Positions 35,439 through 44,662 of a stretch of DNA of 64,000 nucleotides are shown piece after piece. The translations under genes and the position numbers were made by a program. The stretch's first letter is position 1, and the number at the start of each line of letters is the position of its first letter. The notes below the pieces were generated by a model, which ran no database searches, was not told where the DNA came from, and saw nothing but the letters and a program-made list of their open reading frames with translations. Source of the DNA: Mucilaginibacter rubeus (GTDB lineage: Bacteria; Bacteroidota; Bacteroidia; Sphingobacteriales; Sphingobacteriaceae); contig NZ_BMKD01000002.1 in NCBI RefSeq assembly GCF_014643835.1, positions 910,012-974,011 of the forward strand. Reading direction: 5' to 3'.

Positions 35439-37660
35439 TATTCGCCTAAAATACCGTGAAGGATGTTAGCATGAACCATTTTCAGGTCGGTAACATGACC
35501 GAAGGCTTCTTCATCAACAGTTAAACCACCGTTGGTTACAGTGCCCAATAAGGTAAATTCAACCTCACTGGTAGCCATCACCTCAACAAAGCGCTCCTCC
35601 TCTTCGGGTGCAACGCTTACCACTACCCTGCCTTGTGCCTCGCCAAACAGGAAGGCATCTTTACGGATACTGTCATCAGTAGCTATATCAAAACCAAGTC
35701 CGTTAGGCATGGCCGACTCTAACAGGGCAATGTATAAACCACCATCAGCAACGTCATGGGCCGATTCAACCACTTTGTGTTTAATCAGTTCCTTAACAGT
35801 TTGCTGCATATCGTATTCTTTATCGATATCGAAATGCGGCGCAGGTGCTTTAGTTATTTTATGCCATGAAGCAAGGTATTGTGATGACGCGATATCATTA
35901 ACCGATTCACCGATCAGATAGATCAAATCGCCAGGCTGTTTAAAGTCGGCAGTCATGATGTTTTCAACGTTGTCCATCACACCTAACATACCAATAGTTG
36001 GCGTAGGGAATACCGAACCACCATCGGCCGATTGGTTATAGAAACTCACGTTACCACCGGTAACAGGGGTTTCAAACTTGCGGCAGGCATCGCCCATACC
36101 TTTAATAGCGCTCACAAACTGCCAGTAAACTTCAGGAATGTAAGGGTTACCAAAGTTTAAGCAGTTGGTAATAGCAACCGGCTCGCCGCCGGCACAGGTA
36201 ATGTTACGTGCAGCTTCGGCAACGGCAATGGCAGTGCCTTTATATGGGTCGGCGTATACGTAGCGCGAGTTACAATCGGTAGTTAACACGATGGCTTTGT
36301 CGGTGTCTTTTACGGCAACAACGGCAGCATCGCATGAACGGTTGGCGGTCATAGTTTGTACACCTACCATGCTATCGTACTGGTCGGTTACCCAACGTTT
36401 TGAAGCAATATTAGGATGGCCAACCAAATGCTCTGCAACCTCAACCAGGTTTGCAGGCTCGGCAACGTCGTCTATATTGAATTTCTGGTTTTCGGCAAAG
36501 TATGCAGGCTCACGGTATTCGCGTTGATAAACCGGGGCACCGCCACCTAATACAAGGTCATCGGCAGGCACATCGGCAACTTTTTCGCCGTGCATAAAGT
36601 ACTCCAAACGTTTGGTATCAGTAACTTCACCAATAATGGCGCAGTTAAGGTCCCATTTGTCAAAAATGTCTTCAACTTCTTTTTCGCGACCTTTATGAAC
36701 TACGATCAGCATACGCTCCTGTGATTCAGAAAGCAGGATCTCGTAAGGTTTCATGTTGTCCTGGCGGGTTGGCACTTTGTCCAGGTCTATACGCATCCCG
36801 TGCTCGCCTTTGGCGCTCATTTCTGAGTTTGAGCAGATGATACCGGCAGCACCCATATCCTGCATACCAACAACGGCACCGGTTTTAATTACCTCAAGGG
36901 TAGCTTCAAGCAACAATTTTTCCTGGAAAGGATCGCCTACCTGTACGGCAGGAAGGTCGTTTACCGAATCTTCGGTAATATCTTTAGAAGCAAAGGCGGC
37001 ACCGTGGATCCCGTCTTTACCTGTAGCCGAACCAACTATATAAACCGGGTTGCCCACACCATACGATGTAGCAGAAACGGTTTCGCCAGCCTTAACAATA
37101 CCGGCCGACATAGCATTAACCAGCGGGTTAACATTATAGCAATCGTCAAAAAACAATTCGCCGCCAACGGTTGGGATCCCGAAAGCGTTACCATAGTGGC
37201 TGATACCTTTAACCACACCTTTAACTAACCATTTGGTTTTGTCGAGGCTCAGGTCGCCAAAGCGTAATGAGTTAAGCTGTGCGATAGGCCTTGCACCCAT
37301 GGTAAAAATATCGCGGTTAATACCGCCCACGCCTGTTGCAGCACCTTGATAAGGTTCAAGTGCCGAAGGGTGATTGTGCGATTCGATTTTGAAGGCACAG
37401 CCAATGCCATCGCCAAGGTCAACCAGACCGGCATTTTCTTCACCTGCCTTAGCCAGCATCCGCGGACTATCCTTTGGTAAAGTTTTAAGCCATGTAATTG
37501 AATTTTTATATGAGCAGTGCTCGCTCCACATAACCGAGAAAATAGAAAGCTCGGTAAAGTTGGGCACACGCCCTAATATTTCATTTATACGTGCAAATTC
37601 TTCGGGTAAAAGGCCCAGATCTTTAGCGGTTTCAACGGTGGTTAATTCCTGGTGCTCCAA
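35438..37660 (-). CDS. purL: phosphoribosylformylglycinamidine synthase subunit PurL
   Basis: The 740-aa small-type PurL carries out the ATP-dependent amidation of FGAR in purine synthesis, with PurQ and PurS as partners. Visible are VMWSEHCSYKNS near residues 44-55, IESHNHPSALEPYQGAATG near 93-111, and GGGAPVYQREYREPAYF in the second half, with a repeated AIRS-like fold. The start is a TTG codon: an in-frame TAA lies just upstream with no ATG between, and the alignment of ETAKDLGLLPEEF with PurL N termini supports it. The large single-chain form is absent here, so separate purQ and purS genes are expected elsewhere. Confidence 0.97.
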   Translation of the reverse strand: MEHQELTTVETAKDLGLLPEEFARINEILGRVPNFTELSIFSVMWSEHCSYKNSITWLKTLPKDSPRMLAKAGEENAGLVDLGDGIGCAFKIESHNHPSALEPYQGAATGVGGINRDIFTMGARPIAQLNSLRFGDLSLDKTKWLVKGVVKGISHYGNAFGIPTVGGELFFDDCYNVNPLVNAMSAGIVKAGETVSATSYGVGNPVYIVGSATGKDGIHGAAFASKDITEDSVNDLPAVQVGDPFQEKLLLEATLEVIKTGAVVGMQDMGAAGIICSNSEMSAKGEHGMRIDLDKVPTRQDNMKPYEILLSESQERMLIVVHKGREKEVEDIFDKWDLNCAIIGEVTDTKRLEYFMHGEKVADVPADDLVLGGGAPVYQREYREPAYFAENQKFNIDDVAEPANLVEVAEHLVGHPNIASKRWVTDQYDSMVGVQTMTANRSCDAAVVAVKDTDKAIVLTTDCNSRYVYADPYKGTAIAVAEAARNITCAGGEPVAITNCLNFGNPYIPEVYWQFVSAIKGMGDACRKFETPVTGGNVSFYNQSADGGSVFPTPTIGMLGVMDNVENIMTADFKQPGDLIYLIGESVNDIASSQYLASWHKITKAPAPHFDIDKEYDMQQTVKELIKHKVVESAHDVADGGLYIALLESAMPNGLGFDIATDDSIRKDAFLFGEAQGRVVVSVAPEEEERFVEVMATSEVEFTLLGTVTNGGLTVDEEAFGHVTDLKMVHANILHGILGE

Positions 37661-38300
37661 TGTAATATTGTTTTATTTGAAAGGATGCGCAAAAGTATGA
37701 AAAAAGGCGGAAAGGTTAAAGGCTAAAGGTGAAAGGTTTGGGAAACGCCAACATGAGTATCAGATCAATTGTAACAAAGCGGCTGTCCCAATTTTTTGAT
37801 TCCCGAAAAAAAAATAAAAAAATCTCCGGCGTCTTTTTTTAAAAATGAGCATGTTCCAAATTTCGAGTGTAAAAACGCGGGACACCTTTTTTATGAAACA
37901 CTTTGATAATCAAACAATTGGCTTTTTGCTTGAAACATAGCTAAATAACTAATAGTCACCACTTAAAACTTTCAAGAGTATAAAAACAGTATTAAAATGC
38001 AGTTTTTTTTATCCAGCATTTATTTCGCTTGTTTTTTATGTTTTTTTGAGTTTTTTTAAAATCAGCGCTTCATGCTTAAAGGGTACTGGCAAAATAGCGA
38101 CACCATTAGTAAGGCTGATATCATTAAATTATAGTACTTTTTTTTAGGTATTTAGTCATTTCTGGATTATACCTTGCATGTGGGCCACAAGGCACAGCCT
38201 TGCGGCAACGACCAATTTTTTTTGCTACCGCAAGCATCCTCGCTTGAAGTTCGTTTGCTGAGTATCGGATTGGCTTGCGGTAATAGGGAACTAAAAACAG
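37661..38300. other. AT-rich intergenic region with an inverted repeat
   Basis: The 640-bp gap upstream of purL contains purine-rich near-repeats (aaaggttaaaggctaaaggtgaaagg, 37713-37738) and long A and T runs. An inverted repeat TACCGCAAGC/GCTTGCGGTA (38226-38235 and 38273-38282) encloses 37 bp. No protein with a family signature and no tRNA was found. The purL promoter should lie near its right-hand start, but no box is certain. Confidence 0.4.
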
Positions 38301-38337
38301 AGAAAGCTAAGATCCTTTTTTTTGATCTTAGCTTTCT
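38301..38337 (-). terminator. terminator of the M57-like protease gene
   Basis: A perfect 14-bp stem AGAAAGCTAAGATC (38301-38314 and 38324-38337) with a 9-base loop lies 21 bp past the stop of the gene at 38359. The minus strand continues ctgttttta. Confidence 0.8.
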
Positions 38338-38358
38338 TAATATGAATATATTATTAAA

Positions 38359-39576
38359 TTATTTAGGTAGAACATAAAACTTAACACCCTCATTTACCCA
38401 TCCTGAGCTACCGTTAACCGCATTTATATCAGGTGTCAGATAGTGATCGGTTTTAGACGAATTATAGAAGCTATACACCGGGATTGATCCGGAAACGTTG
38501 GTGCTATAAGCATAATATTTGATTCCATCATTCACCCAATTTGCCAAACCATTGACCTCATTCGGATTAATGGAATCATAATGATCTCCGGTGGATGTGT
38601 TATAAAATTCATATACCGGAACTGTCCCTGAAGCATTTGTTAAATATGCCTTAAATATCACGCCATAATATGCCCAACCGCTTGACGACAAGGTTGCATT
38701 TCTGTTTGCAGCAGTGAAATGATCTTCAAGACCCGAATTGTAGAATAAATAAACAGGCTGGGGACCGGGGATATGTGAAGATGTATATAAATAACTAACC
38801 GCGATAATATCATTGGAGGTAAAAGTTCGATTTAGCCCACTATTACATGCTAACATAATTGATTGAGGATCGGGACCTGAAGGTGTGCCTGGTATATATA
38901 TTGCCCCGTCAGGAATACTTGATTCCGGACTGGCTGTACCTCCGCAACTGTATGATCTGTCAGCATAATCGGTATGCCTCATACCAATGGTATGCCCCAT
39001 CTCATGTTGAATAGTAGATGAAATATAATCCTGATTTGTGGTGCCGGTTAAATTATACGTATTTAAAGTAATATAATTGTATGGCCTGCCATCGCTAAAA
39101 GGGAAGCCAGAAACCGCAAGTATATTACTATTTTGGTATGCAGAGGTCACTGTAATATCATAAGGTGGGCTGGACACTCGCTGAAACGTAATTAAAAGAC
39201 CTAAGCTATTCCACCTCGTAATAGCATCATCCAAAGCCGACAAATAAACGCCCGACAAGGGGGAATACATGGTAATAGTTCTTGGCAACCCTGTCACCAA
39301 ATTGGTAGTGTTGTATTGCTCTGTTTTGGCGACGATAACAGATGCGTTTTTATAAGATTGACGCAAAGAGTCTTTTGATAAAAAAATATCGTTTTCTACG
39401 ATATAGCCATCTGATTTTTCAATTATCCCCGAAGTGTTGAATCCCAATTTTGCAATTACTTGAAGATCGCTTTCCTTTGGAGTATCCACCTTCGGTGGAG
39501 CTGCATTTTTTTTACACGAATCCGCAATTATGCAGATAAAAAACACAATAAATAACAGTTTAAGTTTTGTTTTCAT
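38359..39576 (-). CDS. M57-like zinc metalloprotease lipoprotein with C-terminal repeats
   Basis: The 405-aa predicted lipoprotein has Cys21 in IIADSCKKN. The zinc motif HEMGHTIGMRHTDY (H191, E192, H195, H201, D203) fits the M57/M10-like metzincin-type pattern. After a spacer, three copies of a roughly 45-residue repeat follow (PVYLFYNSGLEDHF, PVYEFYNTSTGDHY, PVYSFYNSSKTDHY), each followed by GW or NW and a VNDGIKYYAY-type end. This repeat resembles DUF5648 modules found on secreted hydrolases. The protein is likely outer-membrane or extracellular. It has its own terminator and a 131-bp gap to the next gene, so it is probably a single transcript. Confidence 0.85.
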   Translation of the reverse strand: MKTKLKLLFIVFFICIIADSCKKNAAPPKVDTPKESDLQVIAKLGFNTSGIIEKSDGYIVENDIFLSKDSLRQSYKNASVIVAKTEQYNTTNLVTGLPRTITMYSPLSGVYLSALDDAITRWNSLGLLITFQRVSSPPYDITVTSAYQNSNILAVSGFPFSDGRPYNYITLNTYNLTGTTNQDYISSTIQHEMGHTIGMRHTDYADRSYSCGGTASPESSIPDGAIYIPGTPSGPDPQSIMLACNSGLNRTFTSNDIIAVSYLYTSSHIPGPQPVYLFYNSGLEDHFTAANRNATLSSSGWAYYGVIFKAYLTNASGTVPVYEFYNTSTGDHYDSINPNEVNGLANWVNDGIKYYAYSTNVSGSIPVYSFYNSSKTDHYLTPDINAVNGSSGWVNEGVKFYVLPK

Positions 39577-39707
39577 ATAGTGATTTAGTTAACGGCAGAA
39601 CAAAACAAAAATGCCTAAAACTCATCCGAGGTGGTGGTTGATCACTGGTTTAGGATATTTTTATTACTACGAATATAATGAAGACATATATATAAATGCA
39701 ATATTTT

Positions 39708-40553
39708 TTACTTAATTTTTAACCTAAGAATATCATTGGGTATATATTGCTTTTTGAAGTGAATATGATCTTGAAAAAGCGTATCCGCAAAATATTGGAT
39801 ATTCTTAAAATAATCATAAAACTCAGGGGTAAGATCGCATTGAATGCACTCGTTTTGCCCACTTGAGTACTTTGCTATCAGGTTCCTGCTGCTGGACCTA
39901 ACCGGGGGGCTATAAAGTTTAAACGCAATGTGTTTCTGAATGCACAATTTATTGATCTTAATTATATAGTCGTTGGAGATAGGCGAAATTAATCGATAGG
40001 TGGTATCTTTTCCAGGTTGATAGTCTGGTGCCCAATTAGTATTAAGAATAAAAGGAAGTTGAGACAAAGCATTGAAAGGGATTTTATGAATTTGTTCCAA
40101 ACACTTTGTAGTTAGCAGCGGCTTGTTTTCCTGTTTGTAAAATGGTTTCAGGAAGTAGTGAAAAGTAAATTTCTGATCAAGGTTGTTTGTAAATGTTTCA
40201 GGATGAAGAATTAAAATGACTTGTTCCGGCAAGCTATCACTATTAATATCTGTAAATTTTTTTAAAAGAATATAATAACCCGCCAATGAGATTGCCTGAT
40301 TTGTGGTTAGTGAATAGATTTCATCATTATATGTATGATTGTCGTATAGCTGTTCGCCCACACTGTCTCCTATTATCAAGACTTTTACCTTTTTTTTAAC
40401 CTTGCTTTTGTGCAAAGAAGTATAAATTTCACTCCCATTTACTATTTGCTCGTATGATTTATTAAAATAAGTGTAAAGGCTTTGAGCTGTTATAAACGGA
40501 GCCGCCAAAATTATAAAAAGCAAAAAACGCCTGATAAAAAACGCAGTACTCAT
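39708..40553 (-). CDS. SGNH-like membrane-anchored partner of MBOAT acyltransferase
   Basis: The 281-aa protein has one N-terminal membrane helix (RRFLLFIILAAPFITAQ). The segment VLIIGDSVGEQLY (S64) looks like the first block of an SGNH hydrolase. A later DHIHFKKQYIPND (about residues 262-274) could supply the Asp/His. Overall similarity is low. It starts 3 bp after the MBOAT stop, so they form one transcript. Such pairs (AlgI with AlgJ/AlgX-type, DltB with DltD) move acetyl groups across the membrane onto a polymer. The acceptor here is unknown. Confidence 0.75.
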   Translation of the reverse strand: MSTAFFIRRFLLFIILAAPFITAQSLYTYFNKSYEQIVNGSEIYTSLHKSKVKKKVKVLIIGDSVGEQLYDNHTYNDEIYSLTTNQAISLAGYYILLKKFTDINSDSLPEQVILILHPETFTNNLDQKFTFHYFLKPFYKQENKPLLTTKCLEQIHKIPFNALSQLPFILNTNWAPDYQPGKDTTYRLISPISNDYIIKINKLCIQKHIAFKLYSPPVRSSSRNLIAKYSSGQNECIQCDLTPEFYDYFKNIQYFADTLFQDHIHFKKQYIPNDILRLKIK

Positions 40554-40556
40554 AAC

Positions 40557-41993
40557 TTAAAATTGGAAATAGATAAACCCCTGTTGTGTGCCGCCAAAGT
40601 AACAAATCAAATAAATCAAACCTATGTATATCCCCCATCGTATGGCAGGCCACTTAACATAATCAATTTGAAGCCCATGTGTTTTGTCTCGGTGTATCCA
40701 TTCAACGATTAAAAGAATCAAAATAAACTTAAATATCAAATTATCGAATAACTGGGGTTGTGAAATAAAAGATTTGGAAAATATGCCTTTATAATAGCTA
40801 AAGGCAAGTCTTATTGTATCCGCCCTGAATAATATCCACCCGGCCGTTATAGAAAGAAAGGTGGTTAACAAACCGAACACTTCACTCCATGACGGAAGAT
40901 ACCGATTTTCGGCCACTATTGCTGTTGCATGTTTCTTATTACGCCTGGTCAATAGAAGTGGCAGAAATAATAATCCATTTAGCGCTCCCCACAATAAAAA
41001 AGTCCAATTAGCTCCATGCCAAAAGCCGCTGATAATAAACATCAGGAGCGTGTTTCTTATTTTTTGCCATCGGGATCCTCTACTACCTCCAAGTGGAATA
41101 TAAATATAGTCTCTAAACCAAGTAGAAAGCGATATATGCCAACGTCGCCAGAACTCAGCCACATTTCTGGAGAAATAAGGATAATTAAAATTCCTGATCA
41201 GTTCAATCCCAAAAAGACGTGCGGAGCCTAACGCAATGTCAGAATAACCTGAGAAATCGCAGTAAATCTGAAATGCGAATAATACAGCTCCGTAGAGCAA
41301 TGTGCTGCCCTTGAAAATCTCGGGGGTTTTAAATATCTCATTTACGATGCGTGCACAATTGTCTGCAATTACAACTTTTTTGAATAATCCCCATAAGATC
41401 TGTCGCAAAGCATCTTTAGCGCTCTTGTAATCAAATTCTCGTTTTGCGCTAATTTGAGGCAATAAATGGGTAGCTCGTTCGATCGGGCCCGCTACCAATA
41501 ATGGAAAAAAACTAACAAACAGCGAGTAGTCTATGAAATTCCTTGAGGGAACAGTTTTCCGGTTATAAATATCAAATACATAAGACAAGCCGTGAAAAGT
41601 GTAAAATGAAATGCCGACCGGTAAAATGATCTTTAATGTCCAATTGATTACCTGCCCCCCCGGCGGTTGAACTATGTCATAAAATGATTCAATAAAGAAA
41701 TTGTAATATTTAAAAACCGCCAAAAAACCAACATTAATAATAACACTGGAGAAAAGCCAAATTCTCTTTTTAAGAGAACTGCGGGCTTGATAAATCATGA
41801 TTCCCGAACAATAATCTAAAAGCGTGGAGAAGATCAATAAAAATAAAAAGCGAAAGTCCCACCAGCCATAAAAAACATAGCTGGCTACTAACAAGAGTCC
41901 ATTTTGAGCTGTTTTTGACCTTTTCAATACTATCCAGTACAAAAAAAATATCAGCGGTAAAAAAAATGCGTACGCTATAGAATTGAATAACAT
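40557..41993 (-). CDS. MBOAT-family O-acyltransferase (AlgI/DltB-like)
   Basis: The 478-aa polytopic membrane protein belongs to the MBOAT family. The marker segments FKYYNFF, GISFYTFHGLSYVFDIY and PLLVAGPIERATHLLPQ, then CDFSGYSDIALGSARLFG and RRWHISLSTWFRDYIYIPLG, with H286, are conserved in AlgI-like proteins. The catalytic histidine is H326 in ISGFWHGANWTFL. The protein passes acyl groups, usually acetyl, toward the periplasm. Its SGNH-like partner follows at 3 bp spacing. No polysaccharide synthase is near, so the target is not evident. Confidence 0.93.
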   Translation of the reverse strand: MLFNSIAYAFFLPLIFFLYWIVLKRSKTAQNGLLLVASYVFYGWWDFRFLFLLIFSTLLDYCSGIMIYQARSSLKKRIWLFSSVIINVGFLAVFKYYNFFIESFYDIVQPPGGQVINWTLKIILPVGISFYTFHGLSYVFDIYNRKTVPSRNFIDYSLFVSFFPLLVAGPIERATHLLPQISAKREFDYKSAKDALRQILWGLFKKVVIADNCARIVNEIFKTPEIFKGSTLLYGAVLFAFQIYCDFSGYSDIALGSARLFGIELIRNFNYPYFSRNVAEFWRRWHISLSTWFRDYIYIPLGGSRGSRWQKIRNTLLMFIISGFWHGANWTFLLWGALNGLLFLPLLLTRRNKKHATAIVAENRYLPSWSEVFGLLTTFLSITAGWILFRADTIRLAFSYYKGIFSKSFISQPQLFDNLIFKFILILLIVEWIHRDKTHGLQIDYVKWPAIRWGIYIGLIYLICYFGGTQQGFIYFQF

Positions 41994-42612
41994 TATATGT
42001 GTTAATAAATAACAGATCTAATTGACCTTTACTAATTTATATTTAAAGTTTAGTTTGTGTTTTTGAATCATGACCAATATACATACTTCAAGTTGAGCGC
42101 AACTGCTGCTACGATGATTTGGTTCAATCTGAATCATCTTACGTTGGCAGCTGTTAGCCCGTCCGCCAAAGATATCAATTCGAAAGTTTTCCTGATCATC
42201 ACTTCATATGTTTAAGCTCGTATTGAATAGATTTAGACAAATAAGAAATTTATCTTTTGCTGCGCTTATAACACTTGAGTACGCAAACCAAATATCTAAA
42301 TAACATCCACAAATGAGGACGCTTGCGACAGCAAAGGGGTAAATAACAGCAATTAATCTGCCCTACCGGCGCGAATGTGCAGCACACGCAAAAAGCGCGA
42401 CGTATTAATGACCTCACAACAACTAACAATTGCCATTCCCCCAACAAATCCCTAATTTTAATCAACCAATTACCAAACTAAACATAACCTACAACAACCT
42501 CCACCTTTCTGATGCCGGACAAGCGTATTGCAGGCATTTCAGTCAAGGTAATGAAGGGCTATTTATATAAGACACAAAAAAAGCACGCCCCCTGCAAACA
42601 CCATTTAAACCG
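41994..42612. other. intergenic region, nothing recognised
   Basis: This 619-bp divergent gap separates the MBOAT gene and a small secreted protein gene. It contains no frame with a family signature. The region near 42200-42460 has some codon-like bias (gcgcgacg, cttgcgac) but no persuasive product. Both flanking genes would need promoters here. Confidence 0.35.
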
Positions 42613-43113
42613 ATGTCAATATTCATAAAAATCATATCGAAAGCGTTGCTTATCATAAGCACTGGCAATGCTTTTGCCCAGGCCGCCAACCAATCTCCAT
42701 CAAATATCAGTTCAAAGCAGGTTGTGATTTACCGGTATAATCCGCACAACAAAAAAGACCATAAGGTTAAGGCCATAGCACTTTCGGCAGCTAAGTGTTA
42801 TTACTTTAAAAAAATACCGCACGCGCAAATAGGCAAACCTTTATCGGCCGAAAACGGCAAATACATAGCGGATGCCGCCATGACCAACTTCATGAGCAAG
42901 CTGACCGCCAAAAATTTTGAAAATATCAACACGCGGGAGTGTAATTGCGGCGGGATGAGTGAGGAAACCTATGTTGTAGAGATAAACCCCGACGGGCAAG
43001 CCGGCAGCAGGAGGATTTTTTATGTTCCCGTAGTTAGTAACTGCCCGGCCAATTCGCCATGCGCCGTTATTGGCACCATTACCGATTTCTTTGCAAAACT
43101 AAAGCAAAAATAA
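42613..43113 (+). CDS. small secreted protein of unknown function
   Basis: The 166-aa protein has an N-terminal signal sequence (SKALLIISTGNAFAQ). The mature part has two cysteine-containing segments (NTRECNCGGMSEET, then SNCPANSPC) that may form disulfides. No family was recognised. It is convergent with the serine hydrolase gene, and a hairpin lies between them. Confidence 0.65.
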   Translation: MSIFIKIISKALLIISTGNAFAQAANQSPSNISSKQVVIYRYNPHNKKDHKVKAIALSAAKCYYFKKIPHAQIGKPLSAENGKYIADAAMTNFMSKLTAKNFENINTRECNCGGMSEETYVVEINPDGQAGSRRIFYVPVVSNCPANSPCAVIGTITDFFAKLKQK

Positions 43114-43115
43114 GT

Positions 43116-43150
43116 CATCCCCCACCGGTCTCCCAACCGGCGAGGGGATG
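43116..43150. terminator. hairpin between convergent genes
   Basis: The arms CATCCCC...CCGGT and ACCGG...GGGGATG (43116-43129 and 43136-43150) form a long interrupted stem in the 61-bp gap. It can serve both directions. The T-runs are weak. Confidence 0.6.
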
Positions 43151-43174
43151 TAACCACTTAACTATTAACTATTA

Positions 43175-44458
43175 CTATTTAAGAAACAGATCTCCTGTAC
43201 CCCAGGTTGGGTTTTTGGCCAACGCCTTCCAGAAGATCTGATCAAGGGCAAAATCGAAATTAGCTTTGAAACTACGTGTGTTGGTCAGGATCACAAAATT
43301 AAACCCGTTACCCAAACGGGCTTGTTCTGTAGCCGTACCGGGTAAGCTTCCCTGGTGAAAGTAACTATCGCCTGCAATGGCCCAGCCGCAACCATAGCCG
43401 GCATTGGCCGTTGAGCCGGTATACATGGTGGTTAGCGAAGCTGAGGTAAGGATATCTGGCCGTACGGGAAATTTATCAATATAAACAAGGAACCTGGCCA
43501 GGTCGGCAGCGGTAGCAACCCAGCCCCCGTGCGCATCCATCCGCGTAATATTATAAGCATAAGGATCCTCTCCGGATTGACCGTAATAGGTAACTTCTTT
43601 GGCCTGTTTATCGGCCAGTGTGTTACCGCCAATGGTCATATCCGTAATTCCGATTGGAGTTAAAACCAACGTTTTTACAGCTTCAGCATAGGTTTGCCCG
43701 GTAATTTTTTCTATTACACGCCCCAATATGCAATATCCAAAGTTTGAGTAGTCGTAATTGGTACCTGGTACATGATCGAGCGGGCGGTTATCTAAAGTCC
43801 AGGTAATGAGCTGTGCCGTCGTCATTGTCGGGTTACTGAACATCGGGTCATCTGTTTCATTCCCCCAGCCGCCCGAGGTGTGGTGCAGCAATTCATCAAC
43901 CGTAATATCGGTAATGTGTAAGCCATAGGCTTTAGTACCATAGGTTTTACCTAAAATAGCGCCATCGCCAAATACTTTGTCCGATAGTTTTATTTTCCCC
44001 TGTTCAAGCAGTTTCATGATGGCAACCGCCGTGAATTGTTTTGAACAGCTGGCCAACCGGTAACGGTCGCTGATCACGGCTTTGGTACCTTTAGATTTAT
44101 CGCTTACGCCGTAAGCTTTCAGGTAAACCAGCTTTTCGCCTTTGGTAATCGCTACAGATACCGCCGGTACATCATAAGTAGTCATAAAGGTATTTACCTC
44201 ATCATCTAAAGCAGCAACAGCAACCTTGCTGGGGGTTAGGGTATCAACAATGGTACCCGTTCCTCCACCTGTGCCTGTTCCGGTGCCTGTACCCGTTCCT
44301 TTACCGGTTGTATCTGCACCGTTGTTTGTTTTAGTTACAGAAGGTGCGTCCTTTTTGCAGGCGGCAAAAAACAGCAGACCTGCAATTGTAATTAATTTAC
44401 TGATTTTCAAAGCATTAAACGATAGGCTATAAAGCCCGGATGGATAAGTGTTTTTCAT
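43175..44458 (-). CDS. serine beta-lactamase-fold hydrolase (class C/esterase-like) lipoprotein
   Basis: The 427-aa protein has a lipobox Cys34 (LLFFAACKKDA). A Gly-Thr repeat linker follows (residues 50-70, GKGTGTGTGTG), then the beta-lactamase/penicillin-binding fold from about residue 80. The active-site SxxK is S137-x-x-K140 (ASCSKQF). YSN (237-239) and HQG near the C terminus complete the pattern. Members are peptidases, esterases or beta-lactamases. The specific activity is unknown. The Gly-Thr linker is encoded by imperfect 6-bp repeats (about 44253-44309) that could vary in length between strains. Confidence 0.88.
   Translation of the reverse strand: MKNTYPSGLYSLSFNALKISKLITIAGLLFFAACKKDAPSVTKTNNGADTTGKGTGTGTGTGTGGGTGTIVDTLTPSKVAVAALDDEVNTFMTTYDVPAVSVAITKGEKLVYLKAYGVSDKSKGTKAVISDRYRLASCSKQFTAVAIMKLLEQGKIKLSDKVFGDGAILGKTYGTKAYGLHITDITVDELLHHTSGGWGNETDDPMFSNPTMTTAQLITWTLDNRPLDHVPGTNYDYSNFGYCILGRVIEKITGQTYAEAVKTLVLTPIGITDMTIGGNTLADKQAKEVTYYGQSGEDPYAYNITRMDAHGGWVATAADLARFLVYIDKFPVRPDILTSASLTTMYTGSTANAGYGCGWAIAGDSYFHQGSLPGTATEQARLGNGFNFVILTNTRSFKANFDFALDQIFWKALAKNPTWGTGDLFLK
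44253..44309. repeat. 6-bp tandem-like repeats in the serine hydrolase linker
   Basis: On the plus strand the motif cctgt[ga]cc/cctgttcc repeats with variation, encoding (Gly-Thr)n on the minus strand. Units are in frame, so slippage would change linker length without a frameshift. Confidence 0.55.
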
Positions 44459-44662
44459 AGGGTATTTAATTGATATTAGGTTTAGTGTAAATTGCAGGCT
44501 TTGTTGCCGGGGTTATAACGCAGATACAATTACCTTACAAAAAAACATTATCAGTAAAAAAAACACTTACGCGTATGTTGCAAATACTTTCGAGTTTGTT
44601 GCATTTTTGTTGCAGCACCATGCGCGCATAAATAAATCCTTTCACCTTTAAAGATTGATGTA

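Noticed and set aside
38174-38377. 67-codon plus-strand frame next to the protease terminator
   Set aside because: It spans the terminator hairpin and the end of the neighbouring gene, so it is a shadow.
42250-42465. 71-codon frame in the MBOAT upstream gap
   Set aside because: Cys-rich, no signal peptide or family; judged non-coding.
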